Part shown: in pieces, positions 27,884-36,314 of the stretch
Layout of the letters: every line of letters starts with the position of its first letter
Position numbering within the stretch: the stretch's first letter is position 1
Assembly (NCBI RefSeq): GCF_019801605.1
Contig: NZ_JAHVIT010000001.1
Span: forward strand, 558,001 to 622,000
Source: Maritimibacter alkaliphilus
Lineage (GTDB): Bacteria; Pseudomonadota; Alphaproteobacteria; Rhodobacterales; Rhodobacteraceae
DNA length: 64,000 nt
Reading direction: 5' to 3'
Position numbers and translations under genes: made by a program
Notes under the pieces: model-generated
Database searches by the model: none
Seen by the model: only the letters and a program-made list of their open reading frames with translations
What the model was told of the DNA's origin: nothing

Positions 27884-28696
27884 CATGTCGCCCGGACCCT
27901 GGTTCGGTGCCCTGTTGCGGCGCGTGGGTCCGGCGGGCGCTTCCGCGGGAAGGAATGGGGCAGAAAAAGGCACCTCCTGCAATCATGCCGCGAACTTGCC
28001 GCTTTTCGCCGTGCCGGCGTCCGATTCGGGCTCGATTCGATGGGGGAATTGTGGCACGCAGGTGTTATCCGGAACCAATGAACACAAGGCTAGGTGATTG
28101 GTTCTCCAGATCGAACGTGCAACGCGTCAAGCCCTTCTAAAATGTGAAAATAATTTGCCGTTTTGGGGGAGGCGCGCCTGTCTCCGATGTGTGGACAGTT
28201 GAGTGATCCTGGTTGCGCGACTTGGAGCCTATACGCCTGCAAAACTTAAGAATTCACGAAATATGATGCGTTTTCTGTTTTCTGCGGTGGAAACGATAAC
28301 ACGCATTGGTTGTATTTTTCTGCAGATTTCTGCCCGCTCATGGCCGCTTCCCTGCCGCATTTCGGTCGAATTTCGCTTTGTTTGAGGCAAATACGTCGAT
28401 ATCAAGGTGTTGCCCGACTGGGGGGCACAAGACTGCTGGCCATGGGGCGGCCACCGTTACACTTCAGGCATCCATGGGATGTGCTGCCAGTTCCGAAGCT
28501 GGCCAACCGGTGCGGGGGCACTGGACTGGTCGGTTGTTGCCTGCCCGAACCCATTGGAGGTTCGGCCCCGGATCGGACCTCAAGCACGCATCCTTCGCCA
28601 GGTGAAGCGGGAACGTATTTGTTCCGGCAGGGTATCGCCGGGGTCGCTGCAAACGGGACGCTGCCTGTCCCGCATGGCCATTAAGGGTGAAAAGAA
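27884..28696. other. About 800-bp leader/intergenic region before the RTX-Hint gene
   Basis: No supported coding frame. The stretch 28060-28400 is clearly AT-richer than its neighbours and probably contains the promoter and control sites. An 8-bp inverted repeat (gaaccaat 28072-28079, attggttc 28097-28104) lies in it, and several GC hairpins occur at 28430-28560. No known riboswitch core was recognised. Confidence 0.4.
28072..28104. promoter_or_regulatory. Inverted repeat upstream of the RTX-Hint gene
   Basis: gaaccaat and attggttc are perfect complements separated by 17 bases, inside the AT-rich part of the long leader. It may be a regulator binding site; it lies nearly 600 bp before the start codon. 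Confidence 0.25.
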
Positions 28697-30613
28697 ATGA
28701 CGATCTATACTTCGAACTGCGGCTGCATTACGCCGACCGATCCCACGGATCCCACCACGCCCAACGGCGCCGGCGACGGCATCGTTTCGGGCAACAACGA
28801 AGCCAACCGTATCGATCTCGCCTATACCGGTGACCCCGAGGGCGACATGATCGACAACAACGACGCGATCCTCCCCGGTGAGGAAGGCGACGACGACATC
28901 GTCGTGGCCGGCGGCGGCAACGACACGATCTATACGGGCGAAGGCAACGATGAAGTCTACGGCGGCGCCGGCAACGACTACATCAACGTTGGCTACGGCG
29001 ATAACCTCGTCTACGGCGACTCCAACTACGACGCCGAGACCGGTGAAGCGGTCGACGCCCGCGAAGTCTTCCAGTGGAGCCTGACGCCGGATACCTCCGG
29101 CGACGGCGAGCTGTCCCAATACGAAGACACGCCCACGACCTTCACCCAGAACACCGGTTCGGTGAACGTGACCTTCACGATCGCGGACTCGAACCTGACC
29201 CCGATCACCCAGTTCGACGGCAACGAACAGCTGACCGACGGGATCGAGGATGACGGCACCGATCCGGACAGCCACTCCTCGCTCGCATCCTGGGTGCAGG
29301 AAAACGGTGAATCCGCCACTTACGAATGGGACTTCGACGAGGAAGTCACCGACGTCTCCTTCCGCATCAACGACATCGACTACGACTCCAACGTCGTGAT
29401 CTGCGCATACGACGCGGACGGCAACTTCGTCGACGTGACGCTGGACGCCGGCGACTCCACCATCGTGAACGGCTCCTCGATCAGCGCCGACGGTTCGATC
29501 GAACCTGCGACCAATCCCAGCACCTCGGTGCTCGTCTCCATCGACGGCCCGGTCTCCTCGATCGTCATCTGCCACACGCAGGACGGCGACCATTCCTCCG
29601 AGATCAACGTCACCGACATCTATTTCGATGCACCGGCGGGCAGCGACACGATCCTCGGCGGCACCGGTGACGACACGATCTACGGTGAAGGCGGCAACGA
29701 CCTGATCCATGCCAACGAAGGTGACAACCTCATCTACGGCGGCGACGGCAACGACACGATCTACAGCGGCACCGGCGCCGACACGATCTATGGTGGCGAG
29801 AACGACGAGGACCTGTTCCACGGCGCAGCCCCCGGCGATCACATCGACGGCGGGTCGGGCACCGACGTGGACTACGACACCCTCGACCTGCGTGGCTCGG
29901 CCCCCGAGGGCGGCCGCCTGGAGGTGATCTACTCCGACGACGACCCCGAGGATGGCACGGTCAACTTCTTCGACGCCGATGACGAGTTCACCGGTTCGGC
30001 CACCTTCGAGGACATCGAGAACGTCATCCCCTGCTTCACCCCCGGCACCCAGATCGCCACGCCCAAGGGCGAGCGCCTGGTCGAGGAGCTGCGCGCAGGC
30101 GACCGGATCATCACCCGCGACAACGGCATCCAGGAAATCCGCTGGACCGGTGCCCGCCAGATGAACGCCCAGGAACTGGCCCGCGCCGCGCACCTGCGTC
30201 CTGTGCTGATCCAGAAGGGCTCGCTCGGCTACGGCCTGCCCGAGCGTGACATGCTGGTCTCGCCGAACCACCGCGTTCTGGTGAACAACGACAAGACCGC
30301 GCTCTACTTCGAAGAGCGTGAGGTCCTCGTTGCCGCCAAGCACCTCGTGGGTCTCAAGGGCATCGACACCGTCGATACCATGGGCACCACCTACATCCAC
30401 TTCATGTTCGACCGCCACGAAGTGGTGCTCTCGGACGGGTCGTGGACCGAAAGCTTCCAGCCCGGTCACCAGACCCTGGACGGCCTCGGAAACGCACAGC
30501 GCAACGAGATCTTCGAACTCTTCCCCGAACTTCAGGAAGAAGAAGGCGTCTCGAACTACGCGGCAGCGCGCCGCACGCTGAAGCGCCACGAAGCCGCCCT
30601 GCTGGCCAAGTAA
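28697..30613 (+). CDS. RTX calcium-binding protein with C-terminal Hint (Hedgehog/intein) domain
   Basis: 638 residues, very acidic, no N-terminal signal peptide, as for type I secretion substrates. Two groups of hemolysin-type nonapeptide repeats are visible: GGGNDTIYTGEGNDEVYGG near residue 75 and GGTGDDTIYGEGGNDLI near 320-360. Between them is a beta-rich, Asp-rich domain (about 130-310). The C-terminal Hint domain begins at C446: CFTPGTQIATPKG, with LRAGDRIITRDNG, LVSPNHRVLV and DRHEVVLSDGSWTESF. Such proteins are common in Roseobacter-group bacteria and are thought to be exported and possibly self-cleaved at the Hint cysteine. No T1SS genes are adjacent. The unusual start MTIYTSNCGCITPTDPTDPT has a Pro/Thr linker. 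Confidence 0.88.
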   Translation: MTIYTSNCGCITPTDPTDPTTPNGAGDGIVSGNNEANRIDLAYTGDPEGDMIDNNDAILPGEEGDDDIVVAGGGNDTIYTGEGNDEVYGGAGNDYINVGYGDNLVYGDSNYDAETGEAVDAREVFQWSLTPDTSGDGELSQYEDTPTTFTQNTGSVNVTFTIADSNLTPITQFDGNEQLTDGIEDDGTDPDSHSSLASWVQENGESATYEWDFDEEVTDVSFRINDIDYDSNVVICAYDADGNFVDVTLDAGDSTIVNGSSISADGSIEPATNPSTSVLVSIDGPVSSIVICHTQDGDHSSEINVTDIYFDAPAGSDTILGGTGDDTIYGEGGNDLIHANEGDNLIYGGDGNDTIYSGTGADTIYGGENDEDLFHGAAPGDHIDGGSGTDVDYDTLDLRGSAPEGGRLEVIYSDDDPEDGTVNFFDADDEFTGSATFEDIENVIPCFTPGTQIATPKGERLVEELRAGDRIITRDNGIQEIRWTGARQMNAQELARAAHLRPVLIQKGSLGYGLPERDMLVSPNHRVLVNNDKTALYFEEREVLVAAKHLVGLKGIDTVDTMGTTYIHFMFDRHEVVLSDGSWTESFQPGHQTLDGLGNAQRNEIFELFPELQEEEGVSNYAAARRTLKRHEAALLAK

Positions 30614-30760
30614 GCCCATTCCAGATCACGACACCGGCGCGCCCCCCGGCGGGCCGGTGCACCACGGAATATGCAGCTCATTCGCGGGCGTTTCACCCTG
30701 TCTGCGAATGGTCAGGGAAAGGGTGGGCAACCACCCTTTCCCAGGCTTACTCCCCCGATG

Positions 30761-30788
30761 CGCCGCCCGACCGGGCCGGCGTTTTTTT
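30761..30788 (+). terminator. Rho-independent terminator after the RTX-Hint gene
   Basis: An 8-bp GC stem with one bulge (cgccgccc, loop gacc, gggccggcg) followed by seven T residues. A second hairpin without T-run (ggaaagggtgg/ccaccctttcc, 30715-30740) lies just upstream. Confidence 0.85.
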
Positions 30789-30792
30789 CGTT

Positions 30793-31275
30793 TCAGGGGG
30801 CTCGGCTGGCGTCACGCTGCACGCTGGCCGCGAAACAGCCCGCGCCCGCGTAATGCAGATGGGCATAGGCGACCTCCGGCTCCGCCATGCCCCGGCTCAG
30901 CGCCTTCGCAAGGCGCGATCCCTCGACCACCTCTGCGCCGCACATCAGGTCGGCGTCATCGAAGTAGCGCACCGAGATCAGCCGCCGCAGCAGCACCTCG
31001 GGGACGGCGCCCGGTTCGGGGTGGGCCTGCGTCGCGCCCTCGCGGACATAGATCGCATGGCGCGACTGGTAGGGGCTGGCGGCGGGCAGGTGGGTGTAGT
31101 TCAGCAGGATCACCGTCTCGCCCGGCGCGGCATCGGCGAGGCTGACCCGGCAGGGCGCCCCGGGCTGCGTCGTCACGATGCGGCGCAGGGCATTGCGCCC
31201 GGCCAGCTCGGCATCGGAGAGGGCAAAGAGCGGCGCGAAGGCGTCGGGGGGCAGGGCATGGATGCGGAAGGTCAT
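30793..31275 (-). CDS. DUF1203 domain protein
   Basis: 160 residues from the ATG at 31275, chosen because AGAGGAG lies 5-12 bp upstream; the longer open frame to 31347 has no such site. The sequence follows the DUF1203 pattern: MTFRIHALPPDAFAPLFALS, PCRVSLADAAPGETVILLNY, SPYQSRHAIYVREG and AHLHYAGAGCFA. The biochemical function of the family is unknown. It is cytoplasmic, with no signal or membrane segment. It is followed (leftward) by the RTX terminator region, and preceded by the SnoaL-like gene on the same strand, so the two may be co-transcribed. Confidence 0.82.
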   Translation of the reverse strand: MTFRIHALPPDAFAPLFALSDAELAGRNALRRIVTTQPGAPCRVSLADAAPGETVILLNYTHLPAASPYQSRHAIYVREGATQAHPEPGAVPEVLLRRLISVRYFDDADLMCGAEVVEGSRLAKALSRGMAEPEVAYAHLHYAGAGCFAASVQRDASRAP

Positions 31276-31362
31276 GGGAGCTCCTCTGTTGGACCGCCGC
31301 CAGTCTGCCCGCGCCGCCCCTGCGCTGCCGACCCGGTTCCTGCGCAATCGCCGCCGCGCGGC

Positions 31363-31794
31363 TCAGTCGGAGACGAGGATGCGGATGATCCGCTCCCGCC
31401 GCAGCCGGAAGAGCGCGGTGCCCGCGCGGCCGCGCGCCGGGGCCCCGCTGCGCGGCGGCGTGGCCTGCATCCACGCGGGGGCCGGATCCTGCGAGGGTTC
31501 CCGTACTGGGGTGGGCGTGTCCTGGGGGCAGGGCACGGGGGCACGGCGCAGCCGCAGGGCGGTGGTGTCGCCCACGGTGATGGCCTGCGTCACGCTCAGC
31601 TGCTGGCTGGTGAAGCCGGGCAGGGCCCGGGCGAGATGTTCGAACTCCGCCCGGTTCACGGCCTCGGCGGTGATCTCTCCGCCGTGGATCGCCTGGTAGA
31701 GCGCATCCTGGGCCAGCTGGGCCAACATGCCGTCGACGTCTCCCGCGTTGCAGGCAGCGATATAGGCCGCGACGGGGGCTGGTAGGCGGGGCAT
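31363..31794 (-). CDS. SnoaL/NTF2-like small protein
   Basis: 143 residues. The N-terminal half has the typical opening of NTF2-like polyketide-cyclase-type proteins: VAAYIAACNAGDVDGMLAQLA followed by YQAIHGGEITAEAVNRAEFE. The middle (about 85-125) is a Pro/Ala-rich insertion, RAPVPCPQDTPTPVREPSQD, that breaks the usual sheet, and the last strand is FRLRRERIIRILVSD. Members bind or isomerise small molecules, but many are non-enzymatic; no catalytic residues can be assigned. It probably shares a transcript with the DUF1203 gene downstream. Confidence 0.65.
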   Translation of the reverse strand: MPRLPAPVAAYIAACNAGDVDGMLAQLAQDALYQAIHGGEITAEAVNRAEFEHLARALPGFTSQQLSVTQAITVGDTTALRLRRAPVPCPQDTPTPVREPSQDPAPAWMQATPPRSGAPARGRAGTALFRLRRERIIRILVSD

Positions 31795-31885
31795 TTGCGT
31801 CTCCTCTCGCGTCTGCTCCGATGCAGGATAGGCAGGGGATGTGACGCTGATGTGAGACGGGTCGGTCCAGCTGCCAGCCCGGCTG

Positions 31886-32482
31886 TCAGTCCGGCTGCAT
31901 GGCGCGCCAGGCCGCCCAGGCCTCGGGCGTGTCGAGGTCGGTCAGCGCATGGGCGTCGGGCAGCGGGATCAGCCGGGGCGGATGCGCCTTCAGCACCGCC
32001 CGCCCGCCTTCATCGCCGGTGAGCCGCAGCAGCGCGGAAAAGAGCGCCCGGGGGAAGAGCACCGGGTGGCCGGGCCGGCTGCCGGAGGCCCCGCGAGCGG
32101 TCTGCTCCGGTGCCGCCGCGTGGGCCGCGAGGAGGGTGGCGAAATCCTCCTGCGTCAGCTCCGGCATGTCGGCAGGGGTGATCACCACGGCGGGGGTGCC
32201 CTCGGGCAGGGCGCGGACCCCGGCGCGAAGCGAGGCAGCCATGCCCTCCGCCGCATCGGGCACGGGGACGCGCGTGACGTCCATGCCGTCGAGTGCCCCG
32301 GCGCGCGGATGCCCGAGATCCGGCAGGGCGACGAAGACTGGTGCGCCCGTAGCCTGCGCCCGGCGGGTGAGCGTGGCCAGCAGCGGGGCCCCCGCGACCG
32401 CCTGCATCAGCTTGTCCGCGCCGCGCATCCGGGTCGCGGACCCGGCGGCGAGGATCAGGATGGCGGGCAGGCTCTGCGACAT
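31886..32482 (-). CDS. MobA/MocA-like nucleotidyltransferase (molybdenum cofactor cytidylyltransferase type)
   Basis: 198 residues from the ATG at 32482; the open frame continues upstream to 32677 but would overlap the divergent gene's promoter and looks non-homologous. The signature nucleotide-binding loop is ILAAGSATRMRGADKLMQAV, matching LAAGxSxRMGxxK of MobA-like enzymes, followed by GMAASLRAGVRAL and VVITPADMPELT, the metal-binding D-x-P region. The late GRPGHPVLFP-type motif appears as SRPGHPVLFPR. MocA-type enzymes transfer CMP to molybdopterin for xanthine-oxidase-family enzymes; no such enzyme gene is near, so the exact substrate is open. Confidence 0.83.
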   Translation of the reverse strand: MSQSLPAILILAAGSATRMRGADKLMQAVAGAPLLATLTRRAQATGAPVFVALPDLGHPRAGALDGMDVTRVPVPDAAEGMAASLRAGVRALPEGTPAVVITPADMPELTQEDFATLLAAHAAAPEQTARGASGSRPGHPVLFPRALFSALLRLTGDEGGRAVLKAHPPRLIPLPDAHALTDLDTPEAWAAWRAMQPD

Positions 32483-32642
32483 GGGGCGAGATAACCACGC
32501 CCCCGCGCCACTGACCAGCCGCCACATGCACAGCGCGCCGCAATCCCCCGTGACCATGGCGGTTTTCGTCGGGCGTGGAAGGCTCGCCCCCGGGCGGCTG
32601 TGCGCTAGATTAGCACCAGACGCCTTACGGAGACGACCCCGC

Positions 32643-33866
32643 ATGATCCCGACCCTGCTGCGCCGCCTGCGCGACATTTCGCGGCTGCTCTATGTCCGCG
32701 TGCTGCTGATCGCCCTGCTGGCCATCGTGGCCATCGGTCTGGCCAAGATCTTCGGCCGGCTGATCCCGCCGGGGCTGGAGGGGCTGGTGGGGGCCGACAC
32801 GGTGGACCAGCTGCTGCGGATCATTGCCGACAGCATGCTGGCGGTGACGACCTTCTCCCTCGGCGTGATGGCCGCCACCCACCGCGCCGTCAGCAGCACA
32901 TGGACCCCGCGCGCCCACCAGATCCTGTTGCAGGACACCACGACCCACACGGTGCTCGCGACCTTCGTGGGGGCCTATCTCTATGCGCTGCTCGCGATCA
33001 TCCTGCGTGACACCGAGGTCTTCCGGGCGCAGGAACTGGTGGTGCTCTTCGGGGTGACCTGCTTCGTGCTGGTGCTGATCATCGTGGCGATCATCCGCTG
33101 GATCTCCCACCTCGAAGTGCTGGGCAGCCTGATCGAGACCGCCTCGCGGGTCGAGGACCAGACCGCCATCGCCTTCGACATGCGCTGCGAACACGCGGCG
33201 CTCGGCTGTCATCCCCTGCAGGAGGCGCCGCCCGAGGACACCCACGCGGTACGCGCCGGCGATACCGGCTTCGTACAGCAGATCTTTCAGGACGTGCTGC
33301 AGGACGCCGCCGAGACCGCCGAGGCCAAGGTCTGGCTGATGATCCCTGTCGGCCGCTTCGTGCACCGGGGCGAGGTACTGGCCCGCGTCTCGCGCGAGGA
33401 CGAGGCGCTGGAGGAGGCGGTGCATCGCAACATCTCCATCGGGAGCCTGCGCAACTTCACGCAGGATCCGCATTTCGGCCTGCTCTGCCTGTCCGAGATC
33501 GGGCAGCGCGCCCTGTCGCCGGGGGTGAACGACCCGGGCACCGCCATCGATATCACCGGGCGGATCGCCCGGATCCTGATGCGCCGCGACAAGCCGATGG
33601 ACCCGGGCGAGGTACTACATGACCGGATCTGGGTGCCGCCGCTGGACCGCGCCGCACTGATCACCGACACGCTGGAGCCGCTCGCGCGCGACGGGGCGGG
33701 ACAGGTGGAGGTGGGCCTTGCGCTGCGTCGCAGCCTGAAGGCGCTGCAATCCCATCCCGACCCCGTGATCGCCGAGACCGCCGCCGCGGTCGCCACCCGT
33801 GCGCTGGACCGCGCGAAGGTGGCCCTGACCCATCCCCACGATCTGGAGCGGCTGACGGCGCTCTGA
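32643..33866 (+). CDS. DUF2254-family membrane protein
   Basis: 407 residues. Four membrane helices in the first 170 residues (LLYVRVLLIALLAIVAIGLA, the region around TTFSLGVMAATHRAVSS, HTVLATFVGAYLYALLAII, VVLFGVTCFVLVLIIVAII) precede a soluble domain (about 190-407). Characteristic DUF2254 blocks are SNFTPR-like SSTWTPRAHQILLQD, QTFIGTF-like ATFVGAYLY, and ALSPGVNDPGTAID. The function of the family is unknown; the soluble part is cytoplasmic in predicted topology. It is divergent from the MocA-like gene and is followed by the palindrome cluster at 33885-34038. Confidence 0.88.
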   Translation: MIPTLLRRLRDISRLLYVRVLLIALLAIVAIGLAKIFGRLIPPGLEGLVGADTVDQLLRIIADSMLAVTTFSLGVMAATHRAVSSTWTPRAHQILLQDTTTHTVLATFVGAYLYALLAIILRDTEVFRAQELVVLFGVTCFVLVLIIVAIIRWISHLEVLGSLIETASRVEDQTAIAFDMRCEHAALGCHPLQEAPPEDTHAVRAGDTGFVQQIFQDVLQDAAETAEAKVWLMIPVGRFVHRGEVLARVSREDEALEEAVHRNISIGSLRNFTQDPHFGLLCLSEIGQRALSPGVNDPGTAIDITGRIARILMRRDKPMDPGEVLHDRIWVPPLDRAALITDTLEPLARDGAGQVEVGLALRRSLKALQSHPDPVIAETAAAVATRALDRAKVALTHPHDLERLTAL

Positions 33867-33884
33867 CCGGGCCGCGGCTCTCCC

Positions 33885-34038
33885 CGTTTTCTTCGAAGAA
33901 AACGGACCGAAAAATGCGCATTTTCCGGGTCTGCCGTCTTGCCGTTCCGCAAGAGAAAACCGCGCCCCTTCCGGGACGCGGCAAGAGTGATGCGGCAAAA
34001 TTCTTCGAAGAATTTTGACCAGAATTTTCGAAAATTCT
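33885..34038. repeat. Cluster of three perfect palindromes, probable bidirectional terminators
   Basis: Between two convergent genes lie three perfect palindromes: a 22-mer at 33885-33906 and a 22-mer at 33996-34017, both centred on ttcttcgaagaa, and an 18-mer agaattttcgaaaattct at 34021-34038. Their AT-rich arms fold into hairpins with T-rich 3' sides on either strand, so they can stop transcription from the DUF2254 gene and from the leftward glycosyltransferase gene. The shared core suggests a dispersed repeat family. Confidence 0.75.
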
Positions 34039-34057
34039 TGTCCGCCCCGGTCGGGCG

Positions 34058-35278
34058 TTACTGGTAGTCGGAGAGGTCCTTGGCCACCGCCTGCAGGATG
34101 TCGGTCATCAGGTCGGGATCGGCGGAATGCACGCGGTTCCACGTCGGGATGAAGGGCGTCTCGGCCGGGTTTTCGAGGAAGGTGTGGCCGGCCTCTATGA
34201 TGTTCTCGGCGAACATCTCGATCGCGGCCTCTTCCTGGTGCCGGTCGACGTAGAGCCCGTTGGCCTTGGCATCGTTGTAGTAGCTGTCGAGCAGGTCCAG
34301 CGCCGAGCGGTAGTAGGTCGCCTTGAGCGTGCGGAAGACCTCCTCGGTAAAGACCGTGCCATCGGCGGCCAGCTTGCGGAACACCGCCTTGCAGATGTCG
34401 ATGGACATGCGGCTGAGGCCCTGGGTCTTGTCCTCGGGGCTCAGTTCCTGGTGCTTGTGGTCATAGGCATCCGAGATCTCCACCTGGCAGACCGACTTGG
34501 GCGCGAGGTTGCGCCAGGCCTCCGACAGGACGCCGATCTCCAGTCCCCAGTCCGAGGGGATGCGCAGGTCCGGCAGCACCGCCGTGCGCATCGCCATCTC
34601 GCCGGAAAGCGGGTAGCGGAAGGCGCGCAGGTAATCGAGGTAGTCCCGGTCGCCCACCACGCGCTTGAGCGCGATGAGCAGGGGCGAGACCAGCATCCGG
34701 CTGACCCGGCCGTTGATCTTGCCGCTGCCGATGCGGGGGTAGTAGCCCTTGGCCAGCTGGTAGGGGAAATTCGGGTTCGCCACCGGGTAGACAAGCCGCG
34801 CCAGCATCTCCTTGTCGTAGGTGACGATGTCGCAATCGTGGATCGCCACCACGGCGCTGTCGGCACAGGCGATGAGGAAGCCGAGGCAGGACCAGACGTT
34901 CTTGCCCTTGCCGGGTTCCGCAGGGGCAAGGCCGAGGCTCTCGAGACGCGCCTGGATGTCCAGCATCCGCGGGCTGTCGTTCCAGATCACCACGTGGTTC
35001 TGCGGCAGGACCGAGAAGAACTCCCGCGCATGGCGGTACTGCGCCTCATCCGCCCGGTCGAGGCCGATGATGATCCGGTGCAGGTAGGGCACCTCGGAGA
35101 GTTCCTTGAGGATGTTGGGCAACGCCTCGCCCTCGAGCTCGGAATAGAGCGAGGGCAGGATGAGGCTGATCTTGCGCGTGGCGGCGAAGGTCTCCAGCTC
35201 GCGCGTCATGTCCGCGGTGGAGCGTGTCCGGAGATTGTGGATCGTTGCGATATTGCCGTTCTGGTGAAAGTCCGCCAC
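34058..35278 (-). CDS. GT81-type glycosyltransferase, probable glucosyl-3-phosphoglycerate synthase
   Basis: 406 residues with a GTG start at 35278. The GT-A fold is indicated by SLILPSLYSELEGEALPNIL at the start, IIIGLDRADEAQ, and the metal-binding DxD-type motif AIHDCDIVTYDKE. Later blocks NPNFPYQLAKGYYPRI, RVSRMLVSPLLIALKRV and FRYPLSGEMAM are typical of GpgS-like enzymes, which join a sugar from a nucleotide donor to 3-phosphoglycerate. The adjacent upstream gene encodes an MPGP-family phosphatase that would remove the phosphate, giving glucosylglycerate or mannosylglycerate, a compatible solute. The two genes are 30 bp apart. The sugar donor (UDP- or GDP-linked) cannot be told from sequence. 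Confidence 0.8.
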   Translation of the reverse strand: MADFHQNGNIATIHNLRTRSTADMTRELETFAATRKISLILPSLYSELEGEALPNILKELSEVPYLHRIIIGLDRADEAQYRHAREFFSVLPQNHVVIWNDSPRMLDIQARLESLGLAPAEPGKGKNVWSCLGFLIACADSAVVAIHDCDIVTYDKEMLARLVYPVANPNFPYQLAKGYYPRIGSGKINGRVSRMLVSPLLIALKRVVGDRDYLDYLRAFRYPLSGEMAMRTAVLPDLRIPSDWGLEIGVLSEAWRNLAPKSVCQVEISDAYDHKHQELSPEDKTQGLSRMSIDICKAVFRKLAADGTVFTEEVFRTLKATYYRSALDLLDSYYNDAKANGLYVDRHQEEAAIEMFAENIIEAGHTFLENPAETPFIPTWNRVHSADPDLMTDILQAVAKDLSDYQ

Positions 35279-35308
35279 CCGAGTTCCCCTGTCTTTCTGG
35301 CTGCGTTT

Positions 35309-36100
35309 TCAGCCGTGTTCTTGTTCCCTTAGGTCAGAAACTAGCTTCAGCATCATCTCGTTCCAACCCGCGGGGCCGATTTTTGTGCTGCGGCGGATTC
35401 GCCCCTCGGCCTCGCCCTCCTGCGGGGGCAGGGGCTTGGCGTGATCGTTCGCGATGACGATACCGATATCAGCGGTCTGCAACATTTCCACGTCATTGGG
35501 TGCATCGCCGAGCGCCACGGTGCGGACGCCGGGCCAGCCTGCCGCGGCCTCGGCCATGCGGTCGGCCTTGGTGCCCCCCAGCGACAGCGTCAGGAACCGA
35601 CCGCCGCGGCGGGAGGTCACCCCGAGCCCGTCGAGGGCCGCCACGAAGGCGGCTTCCTCCGCCTCCGTACCGTCGAAGACGCCGGGTTCGGAAAAGGCCC
35701 TGATCCGCGCAAGGCGGGCGTTTTCGGCCGGCAGGCCGGTCACCTCGGCCACCTCGGCATCGCTCCAGTCCCCGAAGCCAGTGAACCGCGCCCGCATTCC
35801 GGGCGCGACCTTGTCCAGCCGCGCGCGCAGCTCGCGGTAGGCCGGGCCCGGCGCATCCGGCTCGGCCCCCGGCGCCAGCAGCCCTGCGCCGTTCTCGGCG
35901 ATGGCGGGATAGTCGGCGAGGCCCAGCTCCGCCCGCAGCGGCGCGATCTCGGCGGCGGTCTTGGAGGAGGCGAGGATCACCGGCACCCGCAGCGCCTGAA
36001 GCTTGACGAGGGCGGGCCGGGCGGCCTCCCAGGCATAGCTCTCATGGTCGAGCAGGGTGCCGTCGAGATCGGTGAAGACGAGGAACGGGGGCAGGGTCAT
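35309..36100 (-). CDS. HAD-family mannosyl-3-phosphoglycerate phosphatase-like enzyme
   Basis: 263 residues from the ATG at 36100. HAD motifs: FTDLDGTLLDHESY (nucleophile Asp), VILASSKTAAEI, GTKADRMAEAA (Lys), and TVALGDAPNDVEML (acidic pair). The cap region PAIAENGAGLL is typical of the MPGP/YedP subfamily, which dephosphorylates mannosyl- or glucosyl-3-phosphoglycerate. It is the first gene of a two-gene leftward operon with the GT81-type synthase. Together they point to synthesis of a negatively charged compatible solute, used against salt stress or nitrogen limitation in marine bacteria. The tRNA-Val gene begins 46 bp upstream on the opposite strand. Confidence 0.86.
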   Translation of the reverse strand: MTLPPFLVFTDLDGTLLDHESYAWEAARPALVKLQALRVPVILASSKTAAEIAPLRAELGLADYPAIAENGAGLLAPGAEPDAPGPAYRELRARLDKVAPGMRARFTGFGDWSDAEVAEVTGLPAENARLARIRAFSEPGVFDGTEAEEAAFVAALDGLGVTSRRGGRFLTLSLGGTKADRMAEAAAGWPGVRTVALGDAPNDVEMLQTADIGIVIANDHAKPLPPQEGEAEGRIRRSTKIGPAGWNEMMLKLVSDLREQEHG

Positions 36101-36146
36101 TTCGGCTCTTGCCTCTCCCACCCGGCGTTGCTACATCGGCGGTCCC

Positions 36147-36223
<77 letters not shown>

Positions 36224-36314
36224 ACTACTGCATTGAAATCGCACAAGTACCTGATACTCAGGAACATGCGCCGCCTCGACTGGTACATAGAGGTGGTACA
36301 CGATGAGATGCACA

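Noticed and set aside
30032-30470. Protein-splicing intein in the RTX gene
   Set aside because: The Hint domain is at the protein's C-terminus with no C-terminal splice junction (His-Asn plus Cys/Ser/Thr) and no downstream extein, so self-cleavage is possible but splicing is not.
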